A DNA stretch of 42,479 nucleotides. It comes from Opitutia bacterium (GTDB lineage: Bacteria > Verrucomicrobiota > Verrucomicrobiia > Opitutales > Seribacteraceae). The position numbers were made by a program, and so were the translations under genes. The stretch's first letter is position 1; the number at the start of each line of letters is the position of its first letter. Shown here piece by piece: positions 17,462-25,584 of this stretch. The stretch is from assembly GCA_002730975.1 (NCBI GenBank), contig PCBO01000038.1, positions 8,424-50,902 on the forward strand, read 5' to 3'. Under the pieces are notes generated by a model. The model had not been told where the DNA came from, did not search any database, and saw only the letters and a program-made list of their open reading frames with translations.

Positions 17462-17492
17462 TCCTCAATTTTTCCTAACAAATTCTAACAAT

Positions 17493-19073
17493 ATGTCTGA
17501 AATCGAAACTTCCCTTATTGGTTTTTCTCGAGGTGATACCTCAGGGGATCCCTTTTACGCTTCCAATCCTGCTACCGGTGAACAGTTGGCCCCGGCTTAT
17601 GCTTCAGCCTCGGATGCCGAGGTCGATCGTGCTGGCGAACTTGCTGAACTGGCTGCAGGCTCACTTGCCGCGCTATCTGGTTCCGAAAAAGCCAAGTTCC
17701 TCCGGACAGTGGCCGACAATGTCGAAGGCATCGTCGAGGATCTTGTTTCAGTTGTAACCTCTGAGACGGGTTTGCCCGAGCCTCGCGTTAGGGGTGAAAC
17801 CGGACGAACATCGGGTCAGCTTCGCCTTTTTGCCGATTTAGTGGAGGAGGGTTCTTGGGTTGACGCCCGGATTGATCATTCGATCCCCGAGCGACAGCCG
17901 ATTCCCAAGCCTGACCTCCGTTCCATGTTGCGACCGATTGGTCCTGTGGGAGTTTTTTGCGCCAGCAATTTTCCTTTGGCTTTCTCGGTGGCGGGAGGTG
18001 ACACCGCCTCCGCTCTTGCGAGCGGTTGCCCCGTGATAGTGAAAGCCCATCACGCTCATCCCGGTACTGCGCTTGCCGTTGGTCAAGCTGTGATTGCTGC
18101 GGTGAAGAGCTGCGGTCTTGCTGAAGGAACTTTTTCACTCCTCTACGGAGGCGGGCGCACGGTTGGGCAAAGACTAGTGAAGCATCCCGCTTTGAAAGCC
18201 GTTGGGTTTACTGGATCGCGTTCCGGAGGCCGAGCTCTTTTCGAATTGGCTGGGGCACGACCTGAACCAATACCCGTCTATGCCGAAATGAGCAGCGTAA
18301 ACCCTATCTTCTTATTGCCTAGTGTCCTGAACGAGCGAAAAGAGGAGTTTGCTTTAGGTTTACAAGGTTCCGCTGTAATGGGAGTAGGCCAGTTTTGTAC
18401 CAACCCCGGAGTAGTATTCCATGACAAGGGTGAAGCAGGCGATTCTTTCAAGAGCACCTATGCGGAATTGATGAGTCAAGCGCCGGCATCCGCCATGCTT
18501 CATTCTGGTATCAGGGATGCCTACGGTGAAGGGGTGTCAGACCGTTCGGGAAGCTCTAATGTCGAGGTGTTGACAGTTGCTGGAGATGGGCGCGGCGCCG
18601 GAGGTTGCGAAGCATCGACTTCCGCCTTTGCGACCGATGCCAGAAGTTACCTTGGTGATGCGAGTTTGGCTGATGAAGTTTTTGGCCCATCCACTTTGCT
18701 CGTCGCCTGCGAAGGCCGTGAGGAAATGCTGGAAATCGCCAGAGCTCTGGAAGGTCAATTGACTGCGAGCGTTTTTGGGACAGCCTCCGAGCTTTCTGAT
18801 TCCCAAGACCTTGTCGACATTCTTGAGACGAAAGTCGGTCGGCTCTTGTTCAACCAATTCCCAACGGGAGTCGAGGTTTGCCATTCCATGGTGCACGGTG
18901 GCCCTTACCCCGCTACTACCGACGGTCGATCGACCTCGGTTGGAACGGGAGCAATCTTGCGTTTTGCTCGTCCCGTTTGCTACCAAGGATTTCCGCCCGA
19001 ACGTCTACCGAAAGAGCTAGATGAAGAAAATTCCCTTGGAATCAAACGCGTGGTGGACGGCAAAAGAGGGTAG
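17493..19073 (+). CDS. Alpha-ketoglutaric semialdehyde dehydrogenase (ALDH superfamily)
   Basis: This 526-residue aldehyde dehydrogenase has the catalytic Cys302 in GVGQFCTNPG, the general base Glu265 in PVYAEMSSVNP, Asn159 in FCASNFPLAFS, and the cofactor-binding GFTGSRSGGRAL segment. Length and the AEMSSVNPIFLLP string are typical of the NADP-type 2,5-dioxovalerate dehydrogenases rather than of classical ALDHs. It would oxidise 2-oxoglutarate semialdehyde to 2-oxoglutarate for the TCA cycle. The gene is paired with the FAH-family dehydratase just upstream, which would make its substrate. It converges with the M50-type peptidase gene after 13 bases and has no obvious terminator. Confidence 0.85.
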   Translation: MSEIETSLIGFSRGDTSGDPFYASNPATGEQLAPAYASASDAEVDRAGELAELAAGSLAALSGSEKAKFLRTVADNVEGIVEDLVSVVTSETGLPEPRVRGETGRTSGQLRLFADLVEEGSWVDARIDHSIPERQPIPKPDLRSMLRPIGPVGVFCASNFPLAFSVAGGDTASALASGCPVIVKAHHAHPGTALAVGQAVIAAVKSCGLAEGTFSLLYGGGRTVGQRLVKHPALKAVGFTGSRSGGRALFELAGARPEPIPVYAEMSSVNPIFLLPSVLNERKEEFALGLQGSAVMGVGQFCTNPGVVFHDKGEAGDSFKSTYAELMSQAPASAMLHSGIRDAYGEGVSDRSGSSNVEVLTVAGDGRGAGGCEASTSAFATDARSYLGDASLADEVFGPSTLLVACEGREEMLEIARALEGQLTASVFGTASELSDSQDLVDILETKVGRLLFNQFPTGVEVCHSMVHGGPYPATTDGRSTSVGTGAILRFARPVCYQGFPPERLPKELDEENSLGIKRVVDGKRG

Positions 19074-19086
19074 GTGACAACTTGTT

Positions 19087-19833
19087 TTAACTTGGCTTAG
19101 GAAGTTTGGATTCTCCCGTTTTACCCTTGGCTTTTCTTTGGGCTTGTGCGGCCAGCAGGATAAAGAAAACAGTTCCCGCTATTGCCAGAGCCATCCAGAG
19201 ATAACCCCAGAAGAGCGATGGCATTCCGGTGATTTCCGCTAGGCGCCCAGCGTCGGACTCTTTTAGATTCCTGTCGATGGTGTCGTCCTTTACGTCAAGG
19301 GTGGCGTACAGGCAACTCGTCAAGCCAACTGTTCGCAGGGCCCAATCATTTAGTTTTGTTGGAAGATAGTTACCTGATGCCATCATGGCGCCGCCGAGGA
19401 TGATGCAGAAAATGAATCCAAAGCTTATTAAAGGCCTAATCCAGATGAATGAAACCGCCATGAGGATCGCTCCCAAAGCTATCATGATCTGTTTGTCTCG
19501 TCTGGAACTTGCGGCGCTAACCAGAATGATTCCACCCCAGATCAAGCTTCCTAGGTATCCAGCAGAACATACCAGAAAAGCATTGCCGCCTGCGATCAGG
19601 CAGTGCCCGCCTTGCTCTGGTACGAGAACGATTTCCAGTACTTTTCCGCCTGTCACAATCGCTACTAGAGCATGGCTCAATTCATGAAAGAAAACTGTCA
19701 GAATTTTCAACGGATAAATAATGATCGTGTTCCAGAGAACATGAACTAGCAGAATGATTCCCCCATAAATCGCCAGAATCTTGGCATTCAGTCCGCTTAT
19801 TTCTTCCGCCCACCTTGAGGATTTATTCGTCAT
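19087..19833 (-). CDS. M50-type integral membrane metallopeptidase-like protein
   Basis: The 248-residue product has a membrane segment at about 20-40, then the zinc motif HELSH at 50-54 within FFHELSHALVAIVTGG, several more hydrophobic segments (about 85-105, 115-130, 135-152 and 210-230), and a LYATLDVKDDTI stretch that matches the second metal-ligand region of M50B-like peptidases. It should cleave substrates in or near the inner membrane, but the substrate is unknown. Its C-terminus is short, lysine-rich and cytoplasmic. It is a single gene on the minus strand, convergent with the semialdehyde dehydrogenase and divergent from the ABC/PspA run; divergence from the latter is the only hint of a possible link. 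Confidence 0.8.
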   Translation of the reverse strand: MTNKSSRWAEEISGLNAKILAIYGGIILLVHVLWNTIIIYPLKILTVFFHELSHALVAIVTGGKVLEIVLVPEQGGHCLIAGGNAFLVCSAGYLGSLIWGGIILVSAASSRRDKQIMIALGAILMAVSFIWIRPLISFGFIFCIILGGAMMASGNYLPTKLNDWALRTVGLTSCLYATLDVKDDTIDRNLKESDAGRLAEITGMPSLFWGYLWMALAIAGTVFFILLAAQAQRKAKGKTGESKLPKPS

Positions 19834-20080
19834 TTTAATTTTGAAGGAATTCTTATGGTACAGTTTCGACGATTTTCATCCATTACAAATTTAAGCTTAT
19901 TTTATAATGGAGTTGCTTGGATCAATCCTGTAAAATAGGTTTTTATGATTAATCTAGTGATAGAAAAGGTAATAAGCATGGAAGGTTTTTCACAATGCTC
20001 TTGACCATTTTTTATCCATCTTAGAGAAGTTCCTTCCACCATCTTCTCCGCATAACTTATTATTAAGGAGACCATTGCAA
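19834..20080. other. AT-rich divergent intergenic region before the ABC/PspA/AAA run
   Basis: About 247 bases separate the M50-type gene from the first binding-protein gene. The region is AT-rich and contains TATAAT (around 19903-19908), TATGAT (19944-19949) and TTGACC (20001-20006), but none pairs with a good partner at 16-18 bases. The only firm element is AAGGAG at 20065-20070, ten bases before ATG 20081. Since this precedes a long same-strand run it probably holds the main promoter. Confidence 0.4.
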
Positions 20081-21109
20081 ATGCTCAATATAAAAAAACT
20101 CTATCTTTTAACAGTTCTTTCGAGCCTCGGTTTTTTAGTCGGTTGTGGCGGGGGCGATAATCCAAACTCATCAGTCACTGGCGACGGGAGCGACAATTCT
20201 TCCGCTGGCGCACTCCGTATTGCCTACAGCGATTGGCCCGGATGGGTGGCATGGGAAATCGGCAAGCAAAAGGGTTTCTTCAAAGATGCAGGGATAGAGG
20301 TCGATTTCATTTGGCTAGATTATGTTCCATCCATGGACAGCTTTGCTGCTGATAAGGTGGATGCCGTGTGCATGACCAATGGAGACGCTCTCGTAACGGG
20401 TGCTACCGGCAAGAAAGGCATCGCTATTCTCATAAACGACTTCAGTAACGGCAATGATATGGTCGTGGCCAAGCAAGGCATTGATTCCGCAGCTGCTCTT
20501 AAGGGCAAGAAAATTGGGGTTGAAGTTGGCTTTGTGAGTCATCTCTTACTTCTCAAAGCCTTGGAGAGCGCCGGTCTCAAAGAGACGGACGTTACCCTCG
20601 TCAACGTACCAACCGATAAGACCGCCGAAACCTTAGCTACGGGTGACGTCGATGCCATTGCCGCTTGGCAACCGAATTCAGGACAGGCATTGAAATTAGT
20701 GGGTGGTTCGAAGGCGATTTTTACTAGCGCCGACATTCCTGGCATCATTTACGATCTTCTCTATGTCAGCCCTGAAAGTTTGGCTGCTCGTCGAGACGAT
20801 TGGCAAAAAGTAGTCACGGTTTGGTTCCAAATCGTCGATTTTATGAGCGATCCCGCTAATAAGCAGGAGGTCTTGGAAATCCTTAGCGCTCGCGTGCAGA
20901 TCAAACCCGAAGAGTACGAACAGTTTCTCCAAGGCACCCGTATTCTTACCCTTGCCGAAAACAAGAAACGTTTCAAGGATGCTCAGGGGCTTGACTCGGT
21001 GGTTGGTTCCAGTCGCATCGTGAACGATTTCAATGTGGCTCAGGACATCTATAAGACCAAGGAAAAAGTCGAGGACTACCTAGACTCGAGTTTCGTTGAT
21101 TCCCTGTAA
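20081..21109 (+). CDS. NitT/TauT-type ABC importer substrate-binding lipoprotein
   Basis: The 342-residue protein has a lipoprotein signal ending in FLVGC (Cys22) followed by a Gly/Asp/Ser-rich linker, then a type II periplasmic binding fold of the NMT1/SsuA/TauA kind: [64 protein letters not shown] and [13 protein letters not shown]. Such proteins deliver small organic anions, nitrate, sulfonates or thiamine precursors to an SsuC-like permease; the ligand cannot be told here. The start is ATG 20081 with AAGGAG ten bases before it; a TTG at 20075 is less likely. Permease and ATPase genes follow directly, and two more binding proteins of the same superfamily occur later in the run, fused to OmpA-like domains. 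Confidence 0.85.
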   Translation: MLNIKKLYLLTVLSSLGFLVGCGGGDNPNSSVTGDGSDNSSAGALRIAYSDWPGWVAWEIGKQKGFFKDAGIEVDFIWLDYVPSMDSFAADKVDAVCMTNGDALVTGATGKKGIAILINDFSNGNDMVVAKQGIDSAAALKGKKIGVEVGFVSHLLLLKALESAGLKETDVTLVNVPTDKTAETLATGDVDAIAAWQPNSGQALKLVGGSKAIFTSADIPGIIYDLLYVSPESLAARRDDWQKVVTVWFQIVDFMSDPANKQEVLEILSARVQIKPEEYEQFLQGTRILTLAENKKRFKDAQGLDSVVGSSRIVNDFNVAQDIYKTKEKVEDYLDSSFVDSL

Positions 21110-21144
21110 GTTCCTTTTTCCCGAAGAACTCTCCTACTTTTTTA

Positions 21145-22155
21145 ATGGATTGGTTCGCGATCGGGCGAGAATTATCTCCGAAAGCTCGGGGTATCATTAC
21201 TTTCTGCTCCTTCCTGTTGCCTCTGGCGGTATGGTCGGCTTTCAGCTACCTGCCATTCCTTTGGCATCCCTTGATGGAGGTGACTGAAAGTGGTGATTCC
21301 CGTTATTTCCGTCCGGGCATGACGGTAGAGCGGGAGGCATTCCATCAAGAGAATGCCCGTCTTTCTTCAAAAGGTTCCGTTCCGGTCAAGGGGATTCCCG
21401 TAAACCCCGTCTACTTGCCTGCTCCGCATGAAGTCGGAAAAGCCTTTTATACGGCTTTCGTTACCGAACCGCGTCTGCCGGGCGACCCTTGGCTACATGA
21501 AAGTCTATGGCATAGCATTCAAGTGATATTCTGGGGCTTTTTGCTTTCTTCGATAATCGGGGTTCCTCTGGGAATTCTGTGTGGAGCCTATTCGCCCATT
21601 GCTCGTTTGTTCGAGCCGTTCATCGATTTCGTGCGTTATATGCCTGCCCCTGCTTTCGGAGCCTTGGCGGTCGCGATTGTAGGTATCTACGATGGTCCAA
21701 AGATCGCCATTATTTTCATTGGCACCTTTTTTCAGCAAGTACTTGTGGTTTCGAACACGACACGCGGGCTTGATCGTGCTTTGGTGGAGGCTGCGCAAAC
21801 TTTGGGAGCCGGTAAGCTGCAACTTCTGACAAGGGTTGCTTTGCCTGGTATTTTACCCGACCTGTATCGCGATTTGCGTATCCTGCTGGGGTGGGCTTGG
21901 ACGTACCTCATCGTGGCCGAACTAGTTGGTGCAAAAACAGGGATTACAGCCTTCATCCACCAGCAAAGTAAGTACAAGGTGTACGAGAATGTTTATGCTG
22001 CAATCATCATGATCGGCCTTATCGGATTATTTGTGGATATAATGTTGGGAGTCTTGGGTTCCCGACTGTTCCCTTGGGAAAAGGATTCCAAGCCGGGAAT
22101 CTTTACGTTCATCTCCAAAGCACTTGGTTTCGGTAAGGAGGCGAGTACGACGTGA
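21145..22155 (+). CDS. ABC importer permease, SsuC/TauC type, with N-terminal insertion
   Basis: The 336-residue protein has a first membrane helix at about 17-40, then an unusual polar stretch from about 44 to 88 (VTESGDSRYF... SSKGSVPVKG), then the conserved LPAPHEVGKAF and a standard BPD-type permease core with helices near 125-147, 168-182, 186-202, 245-262 and 283-305. The EAA loop EAAQTLGAGKLQLLTRVALPG at 215-235 couples to the ATPase. In typical family members LP-P-EV follows the first helix almost at once, so the 45-residue insertion is extra; by topology it should lie in the periplasm, where it could meet the unusual binding proteins. It overlaps the ATPase gene by four bases. Confidence 0.88.
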   Translation: MDWFAIGRELSPKARGIITFCSFLLPLAVWSAFSYLPFLWHPLMEVTESGDSRYFRPGMTVEREAFHQENARLSSKGSVPVKGIPVNPVYLPAPHEVGKAFYTAFVTEPRLPGDPWLHESLWHSIQVIFWGFLLSSIIGVPLGILCGAYSPIARLFEPFIDFVRYMPAPAFGALAVAIVGIYDGPKIAIIFIGTFFQQVLVVSNTTRGLDRALVEAAQTLGAGKLQLLTRVALPGILPDLYRDLRILLGWAWTYLIVAELVGAKTGITAFIHQQSKYKVYENVYAAIIMIGLIGLFVDIMLGVLGSRLFPWEKDSKPGIFTFISKALGFGKEASTT

Positions 22156-23057
22156 GCACCGAAGAGCAACTGGTCGACTATCGTGAACAGACCCCAGAAG
22201 TAAAACGTTACTTCGAGGACCTTCGTTCCCGAGAGGTCGTTTTGAAGGTGGAAAAGTTAGGGAAAATATTTGGCGAAGGGGTCGGGGCAACTGAGGCGCT
22301 GCAAGATGTTTCCTTTGATGTTCATCACCGTGAGTTCGTATCCATCGTGGGACCTTCCGGATGTGGAAAATCCACACTGATTCGAATCTTGGCGGGTTTG
22401 GAAACCTCGACTTCGGGTTCGGCGATGCTAGACAGCGAGGAAATACGGGGGCCGGGTTCGGGGCGCGGCATGGTTTTTCAAAGCTATACCTTGTTTCCTT
22501 GGCGCACGGTCGCGGGCAATGTGACGTTTGGTCCCGAAATGATGGGGAAATCTAGCGACGATGTAGAAAAAGAAGCGGATAAATGGCTTGGAATGGTGGG
22601 TCTCTCCGATTTTAAAAACCATTACCCGCACCAACTTTCGGGGGGAATGAAGCAACGTGTGGGTATTGCAAGAGCCTTGGCGAACCGTCCACGTATCCTG
22701 CTTATGGACGAGCCTTTCGGTGCCCTCGACGCACAGACTCGTGCTCTAATGCAGGCATATCTTTTACAGATTTGGAGGCATGTGGACGTGACTATACTTT
22801 TTATTACCCATGATCTTGACGAAGCCATTTATTTATCCGATCGGATTCTCGTTCTTGAAGCCAACCCGGGGCGTGTTGAGGAGTTCGTTGAAATACCTCT
22901 GGAAAGACCACGCAAGCCCGACCAGTTTCTAGATCCTCGTTTTCTTGCCGTCCGTCACCGATTGGATGTCCTAATACACGGCGAATTTCCTGAAGAAGCC
23001 GAGGAACTTTCCTTTATCGGTGGCGTAGATCGATTTGGTGAAGTAGATGCTGATTGA
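22152..23057 (+). CDS. ABC importer ATP-binding subunit, SsuB/TauB type
   Basis: The 301-residue ATPase has Walker A GPSGCGKST at 67-75, Q-loop Gln110 in MVFQSYTLFPWRTV, signature LSGGMKQR at 162-169, Walker B RILLMDEPFGALD at 181-193 and H-loop His220 in FITHDLDEAI. These are the hallmarks of the nitrate/sulfonate/taurine group. A 30-residue N-terminal extension (EQLVDYREQTPEVKRYFEDL) before the first strand and a 50-residue acidic tail after the core are longer than usual. The start is GTG within a GTGA overlapping the permease stop, so the two are translationally coupled. PspA-like and AAA+ genes follow on the same strand. Confidence 0.92.
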   Translation: MSTEEQLVDYREQTPEVKRYFEDLRSREVVLKVEKLGKIFGEGVGATEALQDVSFDVHHREFVSIVGPSGCGKSTLIRILAGLETSTSGSAMLDSEEIRGPGSGRGMVFQSYTLFPWRTVAGNVTFGPEMMGKSSDDVEKEADKWLGMVGLSDFKNHYPHQLSGGMKQRVGIARALANRPRILLMDEPFGALDAQTRALMQAYLLQIWRHVDVTILFITHDLDEAIYLSDRILVLEANPGRVEEFVEIPLERPRKPDQFLDPRFLAVRHRLDVLIHGEFPEEAEELSFIGGVDRFGEVDAD

Positions 23058-23129
23058 CCCGATAGACCTTTTTAATTTTAACTAGTTTTAAACACTAACT
23101 TTCTCAATTTTCAACCAAAGGATAAGCCC

Positions 23130-23885
23130 ATGTTCAGGAGACTGTGGAATCTAATTAAAGGAATGCTAGGTATGGCGGTTTCGGCTGCTGAGGCATCAAA
23201 CCCCGAAGCCTTGCTCGAGCTGGAAAAGGAAAACCTACGTAAGCAAATCGCACAGTATAACCAAGGCTTGGCTTCGCACGCCGCCTTGGTGGAACGATTG
23301 ATATCTCAAATAGAAAGGGAAGAAAAACGAGAGAGAGAGCTCAAGGCCAAAGCGAGCGCTCACATTAAGGCGGGGAACAACGAGCCGGCGGCTCGCTATG
23401 CTCTCTCCCTGCAGGAAGTCCGCAAGGAACTCGACGACAACAGGCGACAACTTGAGGATGCCGAGAAGACCTATAAGGAATTGACCAAGGCTCGAGACGT
23501 TACGATTCAGGAAGCGAAGAGAAAGATCGAGAGCCTTAAGTTCGGCATCCAAGACATGAAAATCCAAAAAGCCACTGCGGAACTTAGCGAAATGGCCACC
23601 GGCATGGTGTCCGAGCTGGGTGGAAGCGGAGAGACTCTCGACCGTCTTGAAGGAATCGTTCGAGAGCAGCGAGAGCAAGCTGCCGGGCGAGCTCGAGTGG
23701 CTCGGGACAGCGTGGATATGTCAGAGGTCAAACTCAAGGAGTCCGAGGAAAACGCCTTGGCCGACATGGCTTTGGCCGACTTGGCAAGCGAACTTGGGGT
23801 AACCCTCGACGAGAAGGCACCTGAGGCATCCGAAGAACCGGTGAAAGAAGAACCCGAGTCGGAATCTGAAAAAGCCGGAATGTAG
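23130..23885 (+). CDS. PspA/IM30 (Vipp1)-like coiled-coil protein
   Basis: The 251-residue product starts with an amphipathic helix (MFRRLWNLIKGMLGMAVSAA), followed by a long charged coiled coil from about 28 to 190 with the PspA-type spacing NPEALLELEKENLRKQI and AAARYALSLQEVRKEL-like helices, and ends in an acidic tail rich in Glu and Pro. PspA/IM30 proteins bind stressed inner membranes through the first helix and assemble ESCRT-III-like rings; this is family knowledge. The usual regulators PspF and PspBC are absent; instead the gene lies between an ABC importer and a AAA+ ATPase gene that begins 22 bases later. The pairing suggests that the ATPase could remodel this protein. AAAGGA eight bases or so before ATG serves as ribosome-binding site. 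Confidence 0.8.
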   Translation: MFRRLWNLIKGMLGMAVSAAEASNPEALLELEKENLRKQIAQYNQGLASHAALVERLISQIEREEKRERELKAKASAHIKAGNNEPAARYALSLQEVRKELDDNRRQLEDAEKTYKELTKARDVTIQEAKRKIESLKFGIQDMKIQKATAELSEMATGMVSELGGSGETLDRLEGIVREQREQAAGRARVARDSVDMSEVKLKESEENALADMALADLASELGVTLDEKAPEASEEPVKEEPESESEKAGM

Positions 23886-23907
23886 CCCGGGAGTGTGAGC
23901 TGATAAA

Positions 23908-25584
23908 GTGGTCGAATCGGACGAAGCATGGATAGATGAGTTGCGCTCTTCGTACAAGAGTGGAGCTCATAACCAGTTCATTCTTCATGGAAACGTTTAC
24001 GATTCCTTTTTTATTCGTTCCGAGGAAAAACTTTTGGGCTTGGTGCCCTTCATTTCTGAGGAAATTCTTTCGGGCTTCGATGCCATTCTCACATACGATT
24101 TAGCCAAGGGTGTTCGCATTCGCAAGGGTGGCGACGACTTGGCCAAGGTGACTAATCGTCCTGTTTCTTCGGAGGAGACCGTTCGGTCACCTGCCGCGGC
24201 TCTTCGGGAACTGGATCGTCTTCTTCTCAGCGCGGTAAACGTGGCTAGAATTCGAGGAGGCTCACCTTGCAAGGTTGCGGTCGTGATAGAGGACGCTCAC
24301 TTGGTGGTTCCCTTTTCTGGCGGGCGTTCTCGTGACCACGAGCTTTCACGTCTCGCTCTGACTTTGCGGAACTGGGCTTCGGACGGTGCTTTGCGTGAGC
24401 ATCCTCTGGCGACGTTCCTGACATGTGAAAACTTCAGCGATCTTCATCCCCTCGTCTCTCGTAATCCACGTAGTCATACGGTTGAGGTTCCCTTGCCCGG
24501 ACCGAATCTAATCGGCGAAGCCCTAATTGCTTATCGTAAACGTTTTCCAAAAGCCTTCGGAAAGGAGCCGGAGAAGCAATTGGCCGAACAACTCTCCGGT
24601 GTCGCCCTTGTTTCTGTGGAGGAAGCCGTACGGATGGCGAACTTGAGTGAGCGCCCCATTGAGGGAGCGGATGTGGCCGAGCTGAAAAAATCTCTCATTG
24701 AGAATGATGCTCGCGACCTCATCGAGTTCATTCCGCCGAGCAAGAATTTTTCCAATATGGCCGGTTCTGAGGCCATTAAGAAATGGGTTTCGAAGGATTT
24801 GCAGAATTGGCGCGAAGGTCGTCTGCGAGCAGTTCCCAAGGGTTACTTGCTCTGCGGGCCCGTTGGAACTGGTAAGACCTTTCTGGCCGAGTGTATGGCT
24901 GGTGAAGCAGGTGTGCCCACTGTGGCTCTCAAAAATTTCCGCGAGCGATGGGTGGGTACTTCAGAGGGAAACTTAGAGAAGGTTTTTCGCATCCTAAGGG
25001 CGCTCGGGCGTTGCATGGTGTTCGTGGACGAAGCGGATCAAGCCCTTGGACGTCGGGTGTCTGAAGGCGACGGAGGTCTTTCTGGCAGGCTCTATTCTAT
25101 GATAGCAAAGGAAATGGGCAAGAATGAGAACCGAGGACGTATCGTTTGGATACTTGCCAGCAGTAGGCCCGATCTGATCGAGGTAGATCTAAAACGTCCC
25201 GGTCGCGTAGATGTTAAAATACCCATTTTACCAACTTCCACTACCGCGGAGAGCATGGAACTTATTCGTGCCTTGCTTAGGCGCAACGATCTCGTGCTGA
25301 GCGATGAGGAGGCTCGGTCTCTCGAGGAGAATGCCCCTCTGTTGATGACTGCAGGTGCAGCCGAAGCCCTTGCTGCCAAGGTTATGCGGCTACAGGTAAC
25401 AAGTGAACGCAAGACGGCTGAAGTCCTTTCTGAAATGCTTAAGAATTATCAGCCTTCAGTTCCCAAAGCAGTTATTGAGTTCCAAATTGACCTAGCCGTG
25501 CGCGAAGCAACAGACATTGAGCTTGTCCCCGAATACTTTCAGAATCGCAGAAACACAAAACCTCATACCGAAATAGAATCATGA
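23908..25584 (+). CDS. Tandem AAA+ ATPase with degenerate first domain
   Basis: The 558-residue protein (GTG start) carries a complete AAA+ module in its C-terminal half: Walker A GPVGTGKTFL at 317-326, Walker B CMVFVDEADQ at 369-378, a sensor-1-like ASSRPDL at 417-423 and an arginine-finger stretch KRPGRVD at 429-435, then the alpha-helical lid. The first 270 residues resemble a second, decayed AAA-like domain, with ILHGNVYDSFF where the P-loop would be and a Walker-B-like VVIEDAHLV at 125-133. This layout recalls the Ycf46-like and SpoVK-like AAA groups. No zinc or protease domain is present, so it is not FtsH. It probably remodels a protein partner, the PspA-like product being the obvious candidate. 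Its stop overlaps the next start in ATGA. Confidence 0.82.
   Translation: MVESDEAWIDELRSSYKSGAHNQFILHGNVYDSFFIRSEEKLLGLVPFISEEILSGFDAILTYDLAKGVRIRKGGDDLAKVTNRPVSSEETVRSPAAALRELDRLLLSAVNVARIRGGSPCKVAVVIEDAHLVVPFSGGRSRDHELSRLALTLRNWASDGALREHPLATFLTCENFSDLHPLVSRNPRSHTVEVPLPGPNLIGEALIAYRKRFPKAFGKEPEKQLAEQLSGVALVSVEEAVRMANLSERPIEGADVAELKKSLIENDARDLIEFIPPSKNFSNMAGSEAIKKWVSKDLQNWREGRLRAVPKGYLLCGPVGTGKTFLAECMAGEAGVPTVALKNFRERWVGTSEGNLEKVFRILRALGRCMVFVDEADQALGRRVSEGDGGLSGRLYSMIAKEMGKNENRGRIVWILASSRPDLIEVDLKRPGRVDVKIPILPTSTTAESMELIRALLRRNDLVLSDEEARSLEENAPLLMTAGAAEALAAKVMRLQVTSERKTAEVLSEMLKNYQPSVPKAVIEFQIDLAVREATDIELVPEYFQNRRNTKPHTEIES

Noticed and set aside
20081-23057. Thiamine or cobalamin riboswitch upstream of the importer
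   Set aside because: I looked for conserved riboswitch cores in 19834-20080 and saw none, so the ligand cannot be deduced that way.
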